Below, one piece after another: positions 36,217 through 46,919 of a stretch of 64,000 bases of DNA. The stretch covers positions 317,222,456 to 317,286,455 of the forward strand of contig NC_081407.1 in assembly GCF_030272615.1 (NCBI RefSeq), given 5' to 3'. Both the position numbers and the translations under genes were made by a program. The stretch's first letter is position 1. Every line of letters begins with the position of its first letter. Source of the stretch: Cryptomeria japonica (Eukaryota > Streptophyta > Pinopsida > Cupressales > Cupressaceae). The notes under the pieces are model-generated. The model was not told the DNA's origin, did no database searches, and saw only the letters and a list, made by a program, of their open reading frames with translations.

Positions 36217-38213
36217 CTGCCATCATGTTAGTCTCTTTCGGATTTGTAGAAAATCTGGCAACCAAGCCAAAACTTGTGCTATGTCTGGTCTGCTATGTAC
36301 TGCATACTGTAACTTATCAATCATGGATCGCTAAAGTGTCTCATTTAATTATTCATCCTCATCATGTTTAGACAGCTTGCAACATGTAACCATTGGAGTT
36401 CCAATAGGTTTGCAATCTTCCATTCCAAAAGTTTTTCAGAATTTGCCTTATATACTTAGTCTGACTGATGAAGATGCCATTCTTTAATTGAGAGACTTGC
36501 AGACCAATAAAGAAATTTATCTCTCCAATCATGGACATCTCAAATTCTTGCTGCATTTATTCTACAAAGCTTCTTCTCATCTCATCATCTCCCCCAAAGA
36601 TGATGTCATCTACAAAGATCTCAGCAATTAGGTGTTTTCCTTCAACTCCACTCTTAAAATATAGGTTATTGTTATCACTAGTTCTTTTGAACTCTATGCT
36701 TAGCAGATATGAGTGTAACCTCTCATACCAAGCTCTTGGTGCTTGTTTCATCCCATACAAAGCCTTTTGTAACTTGCATACCATATCCCAAACCCTTTAG
36801 GTTTCTCTATGTATACTTCTTCCTTTAACATCCCATTTAAGAATGCCGATTTGACATCCATTTGGTAAACTTTAAATTTTTTATAAGAAGCATAGGCCAA
36901 CAAAATTCTAACCCCTTCCATCCTAGCTACTGATGCGAAGGTTTCTCCATAGTCCAAACCTTCTTCTTGAGCATAGTCCTTAGAGACCAATCTTGCCTTG
37001 TTTCTTATCACCTTACCAGTTTCTTCCATCTTATTTCTGAACACTGACTTGGTGCCTATTACATTTTTATTTTCCGGTCTAGGCACTAGAGTCCATGTAT
37101 CATTTTTCTCTATTTGCTCCAATTCTTCTTCCATGGATTTGACCCAATCATGATCTTTTAGAGCCTCCTTTGATGTTTTGGGCTCAAAAATTGAGAGCAT
37201 ACACTCATTCTCTCTTGCTCTTCTTCTGGTTAGAACTCTTGCATCCTTGTCACCGATGATATTTTCTACATAGTGATTATTTCTAACATATTTATCCAAT
37301 ACCGGTTCACTCCTTGTAGCTTCTTCTATTGGTTGTGCAGGTTCTACTTCACAAGCTTCTTCATTAGCCACTTCAACAATATCTTATTTAGTAGGTTCCA
37401 CCAGTACATTGTACTCAAACCCTTTGTAGTCCTCCGGTTCACTCTTACTATCCTATTCATTTTTCTCAGAGTACTCATCTACTCTGACATTTGCACTTTA
37501 CACAATCTTACCGATCCTTTTGTTTAAACACTGGTATGCCTTGCTCTTTATTGAGTAACCTAAAAGGTTTCCTTCACCACTCTTGGGATCAAATTTTCCA
37601 GTGTACTCATCCCTTTTGATATAGCACCTAATTCCAAATACTTTTAAATAACAAACATTAGGTGAGTATCCACTCCATAATTCATAGGGAGTTTTATTTG
37701 TCCCCTTCTTTACCTGTATCCAGTTCAAAGAGTATACAACAATGATTATTGCTTCTCTCCAGAAGATATGTGGGATGTCTTTCTATATCATCAGAGTCCT
37801 TGCACAATTAATAAGAGTTATGTTTCTTCTTTTAGCAACTCCATTCTGCTAAGGTGTTTTGGTTGTAGACATTTGTCTTATGATCCCCTGTTCCTCACAG
37901 TAGTTCATGAACTCTTGAGAGGTGAACTCTCCTCCTCTATCTAATCTAAGGCACTTCAGATTCTTACCGGTTCCTCTTTCTACTTGATTCTTAAAAACCT
38001 TAAACATGTGAAAGGCTTCAGATTTTTCCTTCAAAAATACAACCCACATCATTCTTGAGAAGTCATCCACAAATAACATAAAATACCGGTCTCCATAGAA
38101 ACTCTTGGTTCTCATGGGACCACACAGGTCTATGTGAAATAAGTCCAGCATATTTCTAGATGAGAAAGTTTTACTACTGAAACTGGACCCAGTCAACTTT
38201 CCTAGTTGACACT
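36217..38213 (-). pseudogene. Copia integrase and reverse transcriptase of the split minus-strand element
   Basis: On the minus strand: ECQLGK, DLCGPM, FVDDFSRMMW, CLRLDRGGEF (integrase core, 38210-37850), then stops near 37847, 37785, 37497, 37460 and 37387, with KTPYELWSG and YLKVFG between. Reverse transcriptase: WVKSMEEELEQIEK, NVIGTKSVFRNK (W changed to S), [12 protein letters not shown], a frameshift near 36790, [12 protein letters not shown] and FVDDIIFGG (both catalytic Asp kept), then FEMSMIGEINFFIGLQ. After 36370 the reading is heavily broken up to the inner element at 36217. It continues at 29076. Confidence 0.92.
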
Positions 38214-38660
38214 CACTAATACATTCGGAGCTGATTTCCGATGACCGTTTGTCGAATTTGCGACTAATTTTCATCGGAGTGTCGACAAAATCAACCATTG
38301 AAAACTCGGCGTCAGATTGGTCGACGATGCCATGCCCGTTGGAAATACAACAATCCAATGGACTCTGCTGACGGTCAAAGAAGTCGTCGGAATCAGTAGA
38401 TTTCATCGCAAAGCCGATGACGATTTGGAACTTTGCACCGACGGTGATGTTGTTTATCCGATGCTTGTGTCGTCAGTCCATTAGGAGACATCGATGACCG
38501 TCCGACTATGAAGTGTCATCGCACATACAACATCCTCATCAAATGTTTGTGTGGTTTGAGTCGGAAGTGCAATGACTCCAGAACATTTCACCGACAAGAA
38601 CGCTATATGTCCACCGATTACATCGTCGGTCGAAAGCTTGGTATTTGTCGTAATTCCAAT
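38214..38660. mobile_element. CG-rich segment beginning CACTA, possible CACTA-transposon end
   Basis: At 38214 the copia reading stops and a segment starts CACTAATACATTCGGAGC. It is rich in TCGTCGG, CCGATGA, GTCGAC and CATCG words, unlike the CpG-poor neighbours. Plant CACTA elements often start CACTA and carry repeated subterminal motifs of this kind. The three bases before it are ACT; I found no matching far end TAGTG+ACT with a reverse-complementary terminus, so the other end is unknown. No ORF is supported apart from a chance extension of the copia frame. Confidence 0.45.
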
Positions 38661-38800
38661 GATGATAATTTTTATTAAAAAAAAATAATTATTATCTTGT
38701 CATTGATATGTACAACGAATGATATTCTATCCCCACCACCTACCAGTAGGGGCATAGGTTTGAGGCTAATATGAGGTGCATGGTTTCAAGCTAATATGAT

Positions 38801-39259
38801 CAGGCGCACCATGGTTGAGATGGTCCAACTCCCTAGTCTCACTCTATGACTAAGCTCATGCCATATCTAAATCAAATACATCTCAAATACATCGTCGGTG
38901 GAAAGTTGCAAAATGCCATTTTCATAGATAAGCAAGACATACACAATTGGGCACAATCACCAAGAGAACGGTAAAAAGTGTGTTTGAGATCATTGCCCTA
39001 ATTGTGGTGTGGTCACAAAGAGATCACCATAAATTATTCAATCTCTTTGTGACCACACCACAATTAGGACAATGATCTCAAACACACTTTGTTCTCTTGG
39101 TGATTGTGCCCAATTGTGTATGTCTTGCTTATGTATGAAAATGGTATTTTGCAGCTTTCCACCAATGATGTATTTGAGATGTCTTTGATTTAGATATGGC
39201 ATGAGCTTAGTTGTAGAGTGAGACTAGGGAGTTGGACCATCTCAACCATGGTGTGCCTG
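38801..39259. repeat. Long near-perfect inverted repeat (foldback)
   Basis: The left arm 38801-39024 is the reverse complement of the right arm 39041-39259, with few mismatches and one short indel, around a 16-base loop (39025-39040). A transcript could form a hairpin of about 220 bp. A single arm recurs at 48954-49196. It could be a foldback or MITE-like element, or an inverted duplication of a transposon end. The word ACATCGTCGGTGGAAAG in the left arm resembles ACATCGTCGGTCGAAAG in the adjoining CG-rich segment. Confidence 0.88.
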
Positions 39260-39303
39260 CATATGTATATAGTTTTGTGTATTCATTAAAGATTTTCATT
39301 TAA

Positions 39304-41411
39304 TTTTGAGCATTTTGGTTAGGAAATCAGGGGTCCACTTTACATTCTTGTTGTTATCCAATTCACTTAATTTAGCTCTGTTTCTTTCTTCAGATTTGGG
39401 GTCTAGAGCTCCTCCCTAAGCAGAGATTGTTGGTTTTGTCTCCCCTGCTTTGGTTGGAGAGTTTCTTTCTATCTCTGGTAGTTAGACCACAGAGTTCAGC
39501 TTTTCTTAGATTCATTAAGCTTTTTATTTGTTGTGTAGTGTCTTTCTTGATATGCTTGATTAGGATAGTGTTTAATCTTTGATTTGCTAACCCTAATGAC
39601 TAACATTTTTTTCTTGTGCTTCTCTTTGTGTGTGTAGCAATCAAATAGGTTTTTCTAACTATCCTTCTTTTTTGCAGAGCATCATATACATATACATATT
39701 ATGTATATATCTATATATCTACATATACATAAATGACCAAATCCTATATATCATTTGGTTTGATTTTATTATTGGTTGTTTTCACATATGATATTATTAT
39801 AATACCTAATGTTATATCCCTATTTATTTTTGTTATCCAATTTTCATTTATATGTCAATTGCATTTAATAGGGGTTTTTTTGTTGTTAGCATCTTCATGC
39901 TTTGAGTCTAAATTTTAATATCCTGAAGCTTATTCTAGTCTTTTCTAAGGTCCTAGGTCCTTGTTGTTTTGGAAATCTCATTAAAAGGATCCAAAAGGTT
40001 TCAAATGTACCTTATAAATGAAAAGAAGGGATATATTCTTATGATTATATTGTAAAAACTTTAGAAAAGAAGCACATTCATATGACTTCATGAAAGCAAA
40101 AGTTTTTTCCAAAAGAAAATACTTTGGAGGGAAGGTCATTCAAGTCTTCAAATGCATGTTCTACATGTGACCAATGATTAACTTGAGTTTGAAGGAGTCA
40201 AACTCAGGTTTGACATAGCTGGACTTGGGTTTTCATGAAAATACCCTATTAGGGAGAGGGACCAGTAGTTGTGAGGGGTAACTTTGTCAACATGTAGCCA
40301 TCACATGGAATATCATAAGACCTCCAATTTTTTTAGAAATGTAAAATGGACATTTAACTATCTAAAAATTAAGGTTTGAAGGCGTGACTTTGTTACCGAT
40401 TTTTTGACTTCAAGAGATAAAAAATAGAATTATTATATACCTCATGTCTTATCATGAATTTAGGAAAGTTTAGAGAAAGGATTTATTAAATACCTTGAAG
40501 GTGTCTATAAGGTTGAGCTTATTTAAAAGGATGAGATTTCACAATGCAAGGTTTGGAGGGAAAATAATTCACTTGAAAAGGCATTTTAATTCAAAAGATG
40601 TAAAGACAAATAAAATTCTTTATTTATTTACAAAAGTTTTCTAAAGGCCTCCTTCCACGTGATTATCAAGAAAATCAATTTCATGCATATCTTGGAGGGA
40701 AATAGAAAGCTAAAAGTATAAGCTTTCATGTGATTTTAGGGTTTGCATTCTGTTTCAAATGAAAAGAACCATTTATAGCCAGATTTTAAAAGTTATGCTA
40801 GGGTTCTGTTGGGTCTCAAATCAACAAATTGGATAGGTTCTAAGGAAATGCCAACTCCTATGATCAAACCCTCCAATTGACTTGGCCAACTTATAGAGTG
40901 AACCTATTTGGTTACTAACTCTCTCACTTTAGGCTCTGCAGGACCTAGGCGGGTATACCTACTCACTAGTTGTTCCTTCAACTAATACTTTTTATAGCAG
41001 ATTTAGTGTCTTCATTTGACTTCCCCCTATCTCAGAATGGCATCAGTTCCTAGAATGGAGATATAGCAGATGAGTTCAAGATTGTTGTTGTAGAAGCTAT
41101 TTGATCTTGGTGCTTGAAATTTATATATATACTATTGCTAATTTACCCTAGAATTCCTACTCAACTACTCCTATTATTCTTTATGTGCAAGTATGAATTG
41201 ATGGGTTTTGTTTTATAGATGACCAGTGCCTTTCTTTGTTGTTTGGGCTATAGAGTCTTTATATTTCTTTACGACTTATTGTGTAAACTTATGAGACAAT
41301 TTTTAAACCCACCCCCTCTCAATGAGTCTGTCAATTACTATTTCTTATGAGCTCTACTTGGATGTCTTTATTGTAAATTGCTTGAATGAATTTAACTCTA
41401 ACCTTAAGAGA
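39304..41411. other. No gene recognised
   Basis: AT-rich DNA with short chance ORFs, including a hydrophobic one at 39733-39918 and a run of TATATCTATATAT-like words at 39690-39730. A TGTTGGGTC start near 40807 and an ACCCACCCCCTCTC stretch near 41309 look vaguely like copia LTR ends, but no flanking duplication or second copy was found. Confidence 0.4.
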
Positions 41412-41416
41412 CCATC
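41412..41416. repeat. Target duplication CCATC, left copy
   Basis: CCATC here matches 45665-45669 exactly and frames the LTR element between them. Confidence 0.9.
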
Positions 41417-41699
41417 CGTTACCTTGTCATTCATCCCTCATAACAAGAGTGAGTCGCCTTGCAAAAATTTTAGTTGAGTCTTTGTCTTGTTAAAAATTCG
41501 TTGGTTCAATCCCTTATCCACTTGTAAATCATTTTTTTAGATCCTTAACATTAAGGTTCAATGGTCTGTTGAACCTCTTGAACCCCTTGAACCATCTTGA
41601 ACAGAGTTCGTAGTGTTCATTTAGGTACCGCAGGTCCTAAGTCTAAGACATTTTCAGGCTAATGTTCACTTAAGTGTTGTGCAAGTGATATGTCATATA

Positions 41700-41945
41700 C
41701 TATTCAAACAGTTCAAGGAAGTTCAAACAGTTCAAGGAAGTTCAAACAGTTCATTCAGTTCAAGCAGGTTCATTAAGTTCAAACAGTTCATTCAGTTCAA
41801 GCAGGTTCATTATGTTCAAATAGTTCAAGGATGTTCAAATAGGTCAGGAAAGTTTAAACAGTTCAAGGAAGTTCAAACAGTTCAGGGATGTTCAAACAAT
41901 TCAAGGATGTTCAAACAGTTCGATGAAGTTCAAGGTTCAAGCTCT
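41700..41945. repeat. GTTCAAACAGTTCAAGGAA minisatellite in the 5' LTR
   Basis: Units of about 19-20 bases alternate GTTCAAACAGTTCAAGGAA with GTTCATTCAGTTCAAGCAG. The equivalent array in the 3' LTR (about 44418-44616) has fewer units, so copy number has changed since insertion. Confidence 0.85.
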
Positions 41946-42330
41946 GCAAGTCTGATTTTATGATAGTCATATAGACCCACACATAGTAGCTCATATCTTT
42001 CTACTCAGGAATTATTTTTGAAATCACTCCAGTCAGAATGGAGAAGACTAGGTTTTGACAAACATAACAAAAATTGAGAAAGATCCAACGGTGAAAACAA
42101 AAGTTATGGCCCCCGTACCGAGACAGACTTTGACTGTCACAAATATTTTCAGCCCGCCCAGCATATTGAATATTTTCATTTTGGTTTAAAATATTCAAGT
42201 GCCACTTATCCAAATATTATTATAAACTTTAGAGAATTATATTTCTAAATGTTTATAAGTATTTTATGTTATAAAAAAAGAGTAATGGGGAAAGTGAAAA
42301 GCGTAAGTGAAAAGGTTTTTCAAGATTTGG

Positions 42331-42340
42331 TTATAAAACC
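42331..42340 (+). promoter_or_regulatory. TATA box of the small LTR element
   Basis: TTATAAAACC in the 5' LTR. The same box is at 44995-45003 in the 3' LTR. Confidence 0.6.
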
Positions 42341-43001
42341 GAATAATGATCTCATGTAACTATTTATGGCGAAATGATTGAAAGAGCAGGGGTTCTTCTT
42401 CTTTTCTTTTCTTCCAGCAGCTTTTGGGTGAGGGAGGGGAGATTTTCTGCAGGATTGAATGGTCTTTGAGCCATGTTTTTGGTATTTGTAAAATGAAGAG
42501 AATGTATGTTAAATCTTGGAGTTTAATGATGTTTTCTTTGATTGGAGATGATCTTTGAGTTGTCCCAATCATTTTAGATGTTGTCCTGTTCATTTGAAAT
42601 GTGTATGCGTTTGTTAAAATCTTTGAATTTTAATTACTCATATGTCTGAAATGAAATGTCAATCTTTCTTTGTTTCCTTGAAGTTGGAAGATTCGACAAA
42701 TGGCCTTTGTGCCTTTTATCTAGTTTTCTTTAAACTCATTAAATCTATAATCACATTCATCTCATGTTAATGGATGAATGTTAGTTTACCTTCTTTGTCT
42801 TTGGGTTAAAGTCATAGCAAGTTATTTGATTCATTGCAAAACATACAAAGGTAGCTACGCCTTGGAAAATAAGTAGAGAGCACTTGTATATAATTGTGGC
42901 AAGTGACTCAATTGTTGTGTTGCAAGTTTGTCTTTCAGCCTTGGGTGTTTAGGAGTCATTTTGTGCAGGTGTTTTGAGAAGACAAATCTGTTCACTAACA
43001 G

Positions 43002-43024
43002 ATTTTTGGTGACTCTGCTGGGGA
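43002..43024 (+). promoter_or_regulatory. Primer binding site of the small LTR element
   Basis: TTTTTGGTGACTCTGCTGGG begins one or two bases after the LTR end, a form common in plant gypsy-type elements. The matching tRNA needs a search. Confidence 0.75.
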
Positions 43025-43082
43025 AAGGAATCGCAGTCTCAGTGTCTTCTTTTCTCAGAAATTTGAAGGTACCTCCCCGAGG

Positions 43083-43610
43083 ATGGAGGTTGGCGGCTCT
43101 ATTGAAAATGATTGCCATGAGGTATATCAAAGATATCCAGAAATTTTAAAATATTGGGTTCCAGCAAGAAGTGAATATATCTCTGATATTTTTATCTTTA
43201 TTCCACCATTTAAAGAAAACCCAATCAAAGAAGTTACAGAAGACTTGGCAAGGGAAGTAGGATTTCTAAAATCCTTCTATGGTGCTGTCCTTATCAAGAG
43301 AAAATCCATCGTGCAAAAACCATCAGCAAGCAAGAAGGAGCAAATTGGTGTTGAAGAGCTTGTGAATTCAAATGAAAGGATTTTGTTACAACCTTTCTTC
43401 AGCCCAGAAGTAGAATCTCTCAACTCCATAGGCATGGGATGTCATCTAGATTCAAGTAGTTCTAATAATAAAGATTTTCAGACTAGTATGCAGCAGTGTG
43501 AGGCTTTTAGTTTCTTTGAAAGGATGAACAAGGATGATTCTTTGCACTTTGAGATTTGTAATCAGCTCGAAATTGAAAATCATTTGGGAAATGATATGCA
43601 AAAGGCCTAA
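43083..43610 (+). CDS. Unrecognised 175-codon ORF inside the small LTR element
   Basis: This is the only open frame in the interior, starting 83 bases after the LTR with MEVGGSIENDCHEVYQR and ending at TAA 43608-43610. The first 80 residues look folded (EILKYWVPARSEYISDIFIF, KEVTEDLAREVGFLKSFYG); the rest is more polar and S/N-rich. I see no zinc knuckle, protease or polymerase motif and do not recognise a family. It is uninterrupted while ORFs elsewhere in the window are full of stops, which fits either recent insertion or selection. It may be a remnant of gag, a captured host fragment, or an element-specific protein. Confidence 0.55.
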   Translation: MEVGGSIENDCHEVYQRYPEILKYWVPARSEYISDIFIFIPPFKENPIKEVTEDLAREVGFLKSFYGAVLIKRKSIVQKPSASKKEQIGVEELVNSNERILLQPFFSPEVESLNSIGMGCHLDSSSSNNKDFQTSMQQCEAFSFFERMNKDDSLHFEICNQLEIENHLGNDMQKA

Positions 43611-44131
43611 GGAAAATCAGAAATTTATGATGAAGAATGGCTTTTTGGGGGTGGATGGTTATTCAAGAAAGTTTTGCATGTTACTAATATGATTTATAAC
43701 ATTAATGGAGTCGTCAGATGGCAGTTTTTAAGGACTACACCGAAGAGGCATCACCAATTGCTCCGTAAAGGCTCCTATTTCTCTCAGCCAGTCAATGGCT
43801 TCGTGTAGGTTCTTGCTTCCGATTATTGTGGTAGGAGTTTTTCCTACTTATGTACATATTGTATATATCTTTGGTGTGTGTAACGTTAGTTCGAGTAATG
43901 CCCAAGCTTTGGGCCTACCACTTGTTTGGGTGGTTTGCTGTTTTGGCTTTCCTCATTTTCAGTTTTAGTTTGTTAGTTTAGCCCTGCTCCCCTCCACCCA
44001 TATTGCAAGAAGTTTCCCTTCCACTCTTTGTGACTCTATTGCCCAATGGTGCTAGGCACTTGTCTTTTCAACCGGAGATTCAGAGTTCTTTGCATTCTTC
44101 TTCGCAAAATGCAATCCCTAGTCAGAGCCAA
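43611..44131 (+). other. Interior tail of the small LTR element
   Basis: No ORF is supported. No convincing purine tract is seen just before the 3' LTR (the bases are GTCAGAGCCAA), which is unusual for a complete element. Confidence 0.5.
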
Positions 44132-45664
44132 TGTTACCTTGTCATTCGTCCCTCATAACAAGAGTGAGTCGCCTTGCAAAAATTTTAGTTGAGTCTTTGT
44201 CTTGTTAAAAATTCATTGGTTCAATCCCTTATCCGCTTGTAAATCATTCTTTTAGATCCTTAACATTAAGGTTCAATGGTCTGTTGAACCTCTTGAACCC
44301 CTCGAACCATCTTGAACAGAGTTCGTAGTGTTCATTTAGGTACCGCAGGTCCTAAGTCTAAGACATTTTCGGGCTAACGTTCACTTAAGTGTTGTGCAAG
44401 TGATATGTCATATACTGTTCAAATAGTTCAAGGAAGTTCGAACAGTTCATTCAGTTCAAGCAGGTTTATTAAGTACAAATAGTTCATTCAGTTCAAGCAG
44501 GTTCATTATGTTCAAACAGTTCAAGGATGTTCAAATAGGTCAGGAAAGTTCAAACAGTTCAGGGAAGTTCAAACAGTTCAAGGATGTTCAAACAGTTCGA
44601 TGAAGTTTAAGGTTCAAGCTCTGCAAGTCTGATTTTATGACAGTCATATAGACCCACACACAGTAGCTCATATCTTTTTACTGAGGCATTATTTTTGAAA
44701 TCGCTCCAGTCAGAATGGAGAAGACTAGGTTTTGACCAACATAACAAAAATTGAGAAAGATCCAACAGTGAAAACAAAAGTTATGGCCCCCATACCGAGA
44801 CAAACTTTGACTGTCACAAATATTTTCAGCCCGCCTAGCATATTGAATATTTTCATTTTGGTTTAAAATATTCAAGTGCCACTTATCCAAATATTATTAT
44901 AAACTTTAGAGAATTATATTTCTAAATGTTTATAAGTATTTTATGTTATAAAAAAAGAGTAATGGGGAAAGTGAAAAGGTTTTTCAAGATTCGGTTATAA
45001 AACTGAATAATGATCTCATGTAACTATTTATGGCGAAATGATTGAAAGAGTAGGGGTTCTTCTTCTTTTCTTTTCTTCCAGCAGCTTGTGGGTGAGGGAG
45101 GGGAGATTTTCTACAGGATTGAATGGTCTTTGAGCCATGTTTTTGGTATTTGTAAAATGAAGAGAACATATGTTAAATCTTGGAGTTTAATGATGTTTTC
45201 TTTGATTGGAGATGATCTTTGAGTTGTCCCAATCATTTCAGATGCTGTCCTGTTCATTTGAAATGTGTATGCATTTGTTAAAATCTTTGAATTTTAATTA
45301 CTCATATGTCTGAAATGAAATGTCAATCTTTCTTTGTTTCCTTGAAGTTGGAAGATTCGACAAATGGCCTTTGTGCCTTTTATCTAGTTTTCTTTAAACT
45401 CATTAAATCTATAATCACATTCATCTCATGCTAATGGATGAATGTTAGTTTACCTTCTTTGTCTTCGGGTTAAAGGAATAGAAAGTTATTTGATTCATTG
45501 CAAGACATACGAAGGTAGCTACGCCTTGGAAAATAAGCAGAGAGCACTTGTATATAATTGTGGCAAGTGACTCAATTGTTGTGTTGCAAGTTTGTCTTTC
45601 AGCCTTGGGTGTTTAGGAGTCATTTTGTGCAAGTGTTTTGAGAAGACAAATCTGTTCACTAACA
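44132..45664 (+). repeat. 3' LTR of the small LTR element
   Basis: It starts TGTTACCTTGTCATTCG, repeats the 5' LTR including the minisatellite and the TATA box, and ends TTCACTAACA followed by CCATC. Confidence 0.94.
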
Positions 45665-45669
45665 CCATC

Positions 45670-46090
45670 CAAGGAAGAAATACGACGAACAATTACAATT
45701 CACAAGTAAATCTTTTATTCAAATCTACAATATGAAACACAGAGTTTTACTGGAAGAACACAAGTAACCTTATCTCCTTTAGATAATATCACAAGCAACT
45801 GCCTACAGAAAAATGCAGTAATCCGCAACACATGTGCAAAGGAAAAACAACTAATTATATTATATATATTCACCAAAATAGGATAGTGGTAAGCCTGAGG
45901 CTATAATCTACTCCTTTCTCTAAATTTCCTCCATATTACAAAAGCTCCCTCCTTTATATGAGAGTATACATTATCACCAAGCATCATGGCTTTTCAACAT
46001 ATAACCGTCAACTAACACTTTTGTTTCGAACATTACTTCGACTAGGTATTTTCTCCCTTCATCAAAATGCTATATTCGGTCACTGTGGCT
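45670..46090 (-). other. Non-coding DNA with a minus-strand TATA-like box
   Basis: No gene is seen. The minus strand reads CTCATATAAAGGAGGGAGC near 45945-45963, a plausible TATA box facing left. It could be the promoter of an old minus-strand LTR, but no LTR ends were found. Confidence 0.3.
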
Positions 46091-46620
46091 ATTTCCTCAT
46101 CGATACCTATCTGATATCCATCGGGTTTTTATGTCAAAGAAACCTTGGGCTTTGGTGACCTCCTTTATTTTTCCACTGAAATACCTCTTCCATCGATATC
46201 ACTATGCCCCGTCGATGAATGGATCTATTGTCTCACCGAAGCCTTTCTTTATCCTCTCTTGTCATCTTCCACCAATAAATTTATATCGGTGAAACAACTC
46301 ATATCAGAGACATGGCTTTTAGCCTCCTCAAAACCTATTTCCTCATCGATATATATCTGATGTCCATCGGGTTTCATGTCAAAGAAACCTTGGGCTTCGG
46401 TAACTTCCTTTATCCTTCCATCGAAAAACTTTTTCTATCAACATCACTACACTCCTTCGATGAATGGGTCTATTGTTTCATTGAGGCCATCTTTCTTTTG
46501 ATGATTTGCTTCCACTATCATCTTTCATCGATGAGCTCATTAGTAATCTTCCTCGATAAAGTTGCATCGGTAAAACCACACATATCGGTAACATGCCTTT
46601 TAGCCTCCTCAAAACTCATA
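46090..46620. repeat. Direct duplication of about 244 bp rich in ATCGAT words
   Basis: CCTCATCGATACCTATCTGA near 46095 and CCTCATCGATATATATCTGA near 46339 each begin a unit holding CATCGGGTTT, TCAAAGAAACCTTGGGCTT, a run ending in TCGATGAATGG and a cysteine/serine-type ORF. A third, more decayed start (CATATCCTTATCGATATC) lies near 46617. Words with ATCGAT, TCGGT and CATCGA continue to about 46900 on both strands. Confidence 0.7.
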
Positions 46621-46919
46621 TCCTTATCGATATCTTTAATTGATGTAGCTTCCTTCTATTTGATCGATATCGTTCTTTCGATAAGAATGCTTCTTTCGGT
46701 AAGTTTCCTTCATGTTGCGCCGATGGTATTATTTCCTTAGAAGCCTTTTCCCATTGATGAAAACCGTCTATGCTTTCTTTGATATCCTCTTTCAGTGGAA
46801 TCATTTCTTTCGATGAGTCCCTTTTAGAGTTCATCGGTGTTACCTTTCCTTCGATACCCTTTTTATATCGATGAGACATCGCTGGGCCTCATCGATACTA
46901 TTTGAATTTTGGATATTTT

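Larger units (their letters stand above)
26416..38213 (-). mobile_element. Minus-strand copia element, 5' end missing, split by another copia element
   Basis: On the minus strand the order is integrase and reverse transcriptase (38213-36217), then after the inserted element RNase H (29076-28581), a purine tract and a 3' LTR (28154-26416). The protein reading on the two sides of the inner element (29077-36216) joins within the segment before TVKRIFRYLKGT, which shows that the inner element landed inside pol. Gag, protease and the 5' LTR are missing: homology stops at 38214-38222, where CG-rich foreign sequence begins. Confidence 0.88.
41417..43000 (+). repeat. 5' LTR of the small LTR element
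   Basis: It contains a GTTCAA-rich minisatellite (41700-41945), a TATA box TTATAAAACC at 42331-42340 and a CA end at 42999-43000. It is about 50 bases longer than the 3' LTR, mostly because of extra minisatellite units and a small duplication (GTGAAAAG) near 42300. Confidence 0.93.
41417..45664 (+). mobile_element. Small complete non-autonomous LTR retrotransposon with long LTRs
   Basis: Two direct repeats of about 1.53-1.58 kb (41417-43000 and 44132-45664) flank a 1,131-base interior. The target duplication CCATC is exact on both sides. The LTRs end in CTAACA; the 3' LTR starts TGTTACC and the 5' LTR CGTTACC (one substitution). A gypsy-type primer site follows the 5' LTR. The only gene-like content is a 175-codon ORF. 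With LTRs longer than the interior and no pol, it resembles a TRIM/LARD-like derivative that depends on an autonomous partner. The LTRs differ by few substitutions, so insertion is fairly recent relative to the rest of the window. Confidence 0.94.

Noticed and set aside
38223-38406. N-terminal extension of the copia frame (about 60 codons before ECQLGK)
   Set aside because: It lies in the CG-rich foreign segment and matches no copia sequence; it is open by chance.
40807-41335. Solo copia LTR (TGTTGGGTC start, C-rich end)
   Set aside because: No flanking duplication, no second copy and no clear CA end could be found.
41700-41945. Heat-shock element array in the LTR (TTC/GAA blocks in the minisatellite)
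   Set aside because: TTC and GAA are not spaced as nTTCnnGAAnnTTCn; the resemblance comes from the GTTCAAGGAAGTTC unit.
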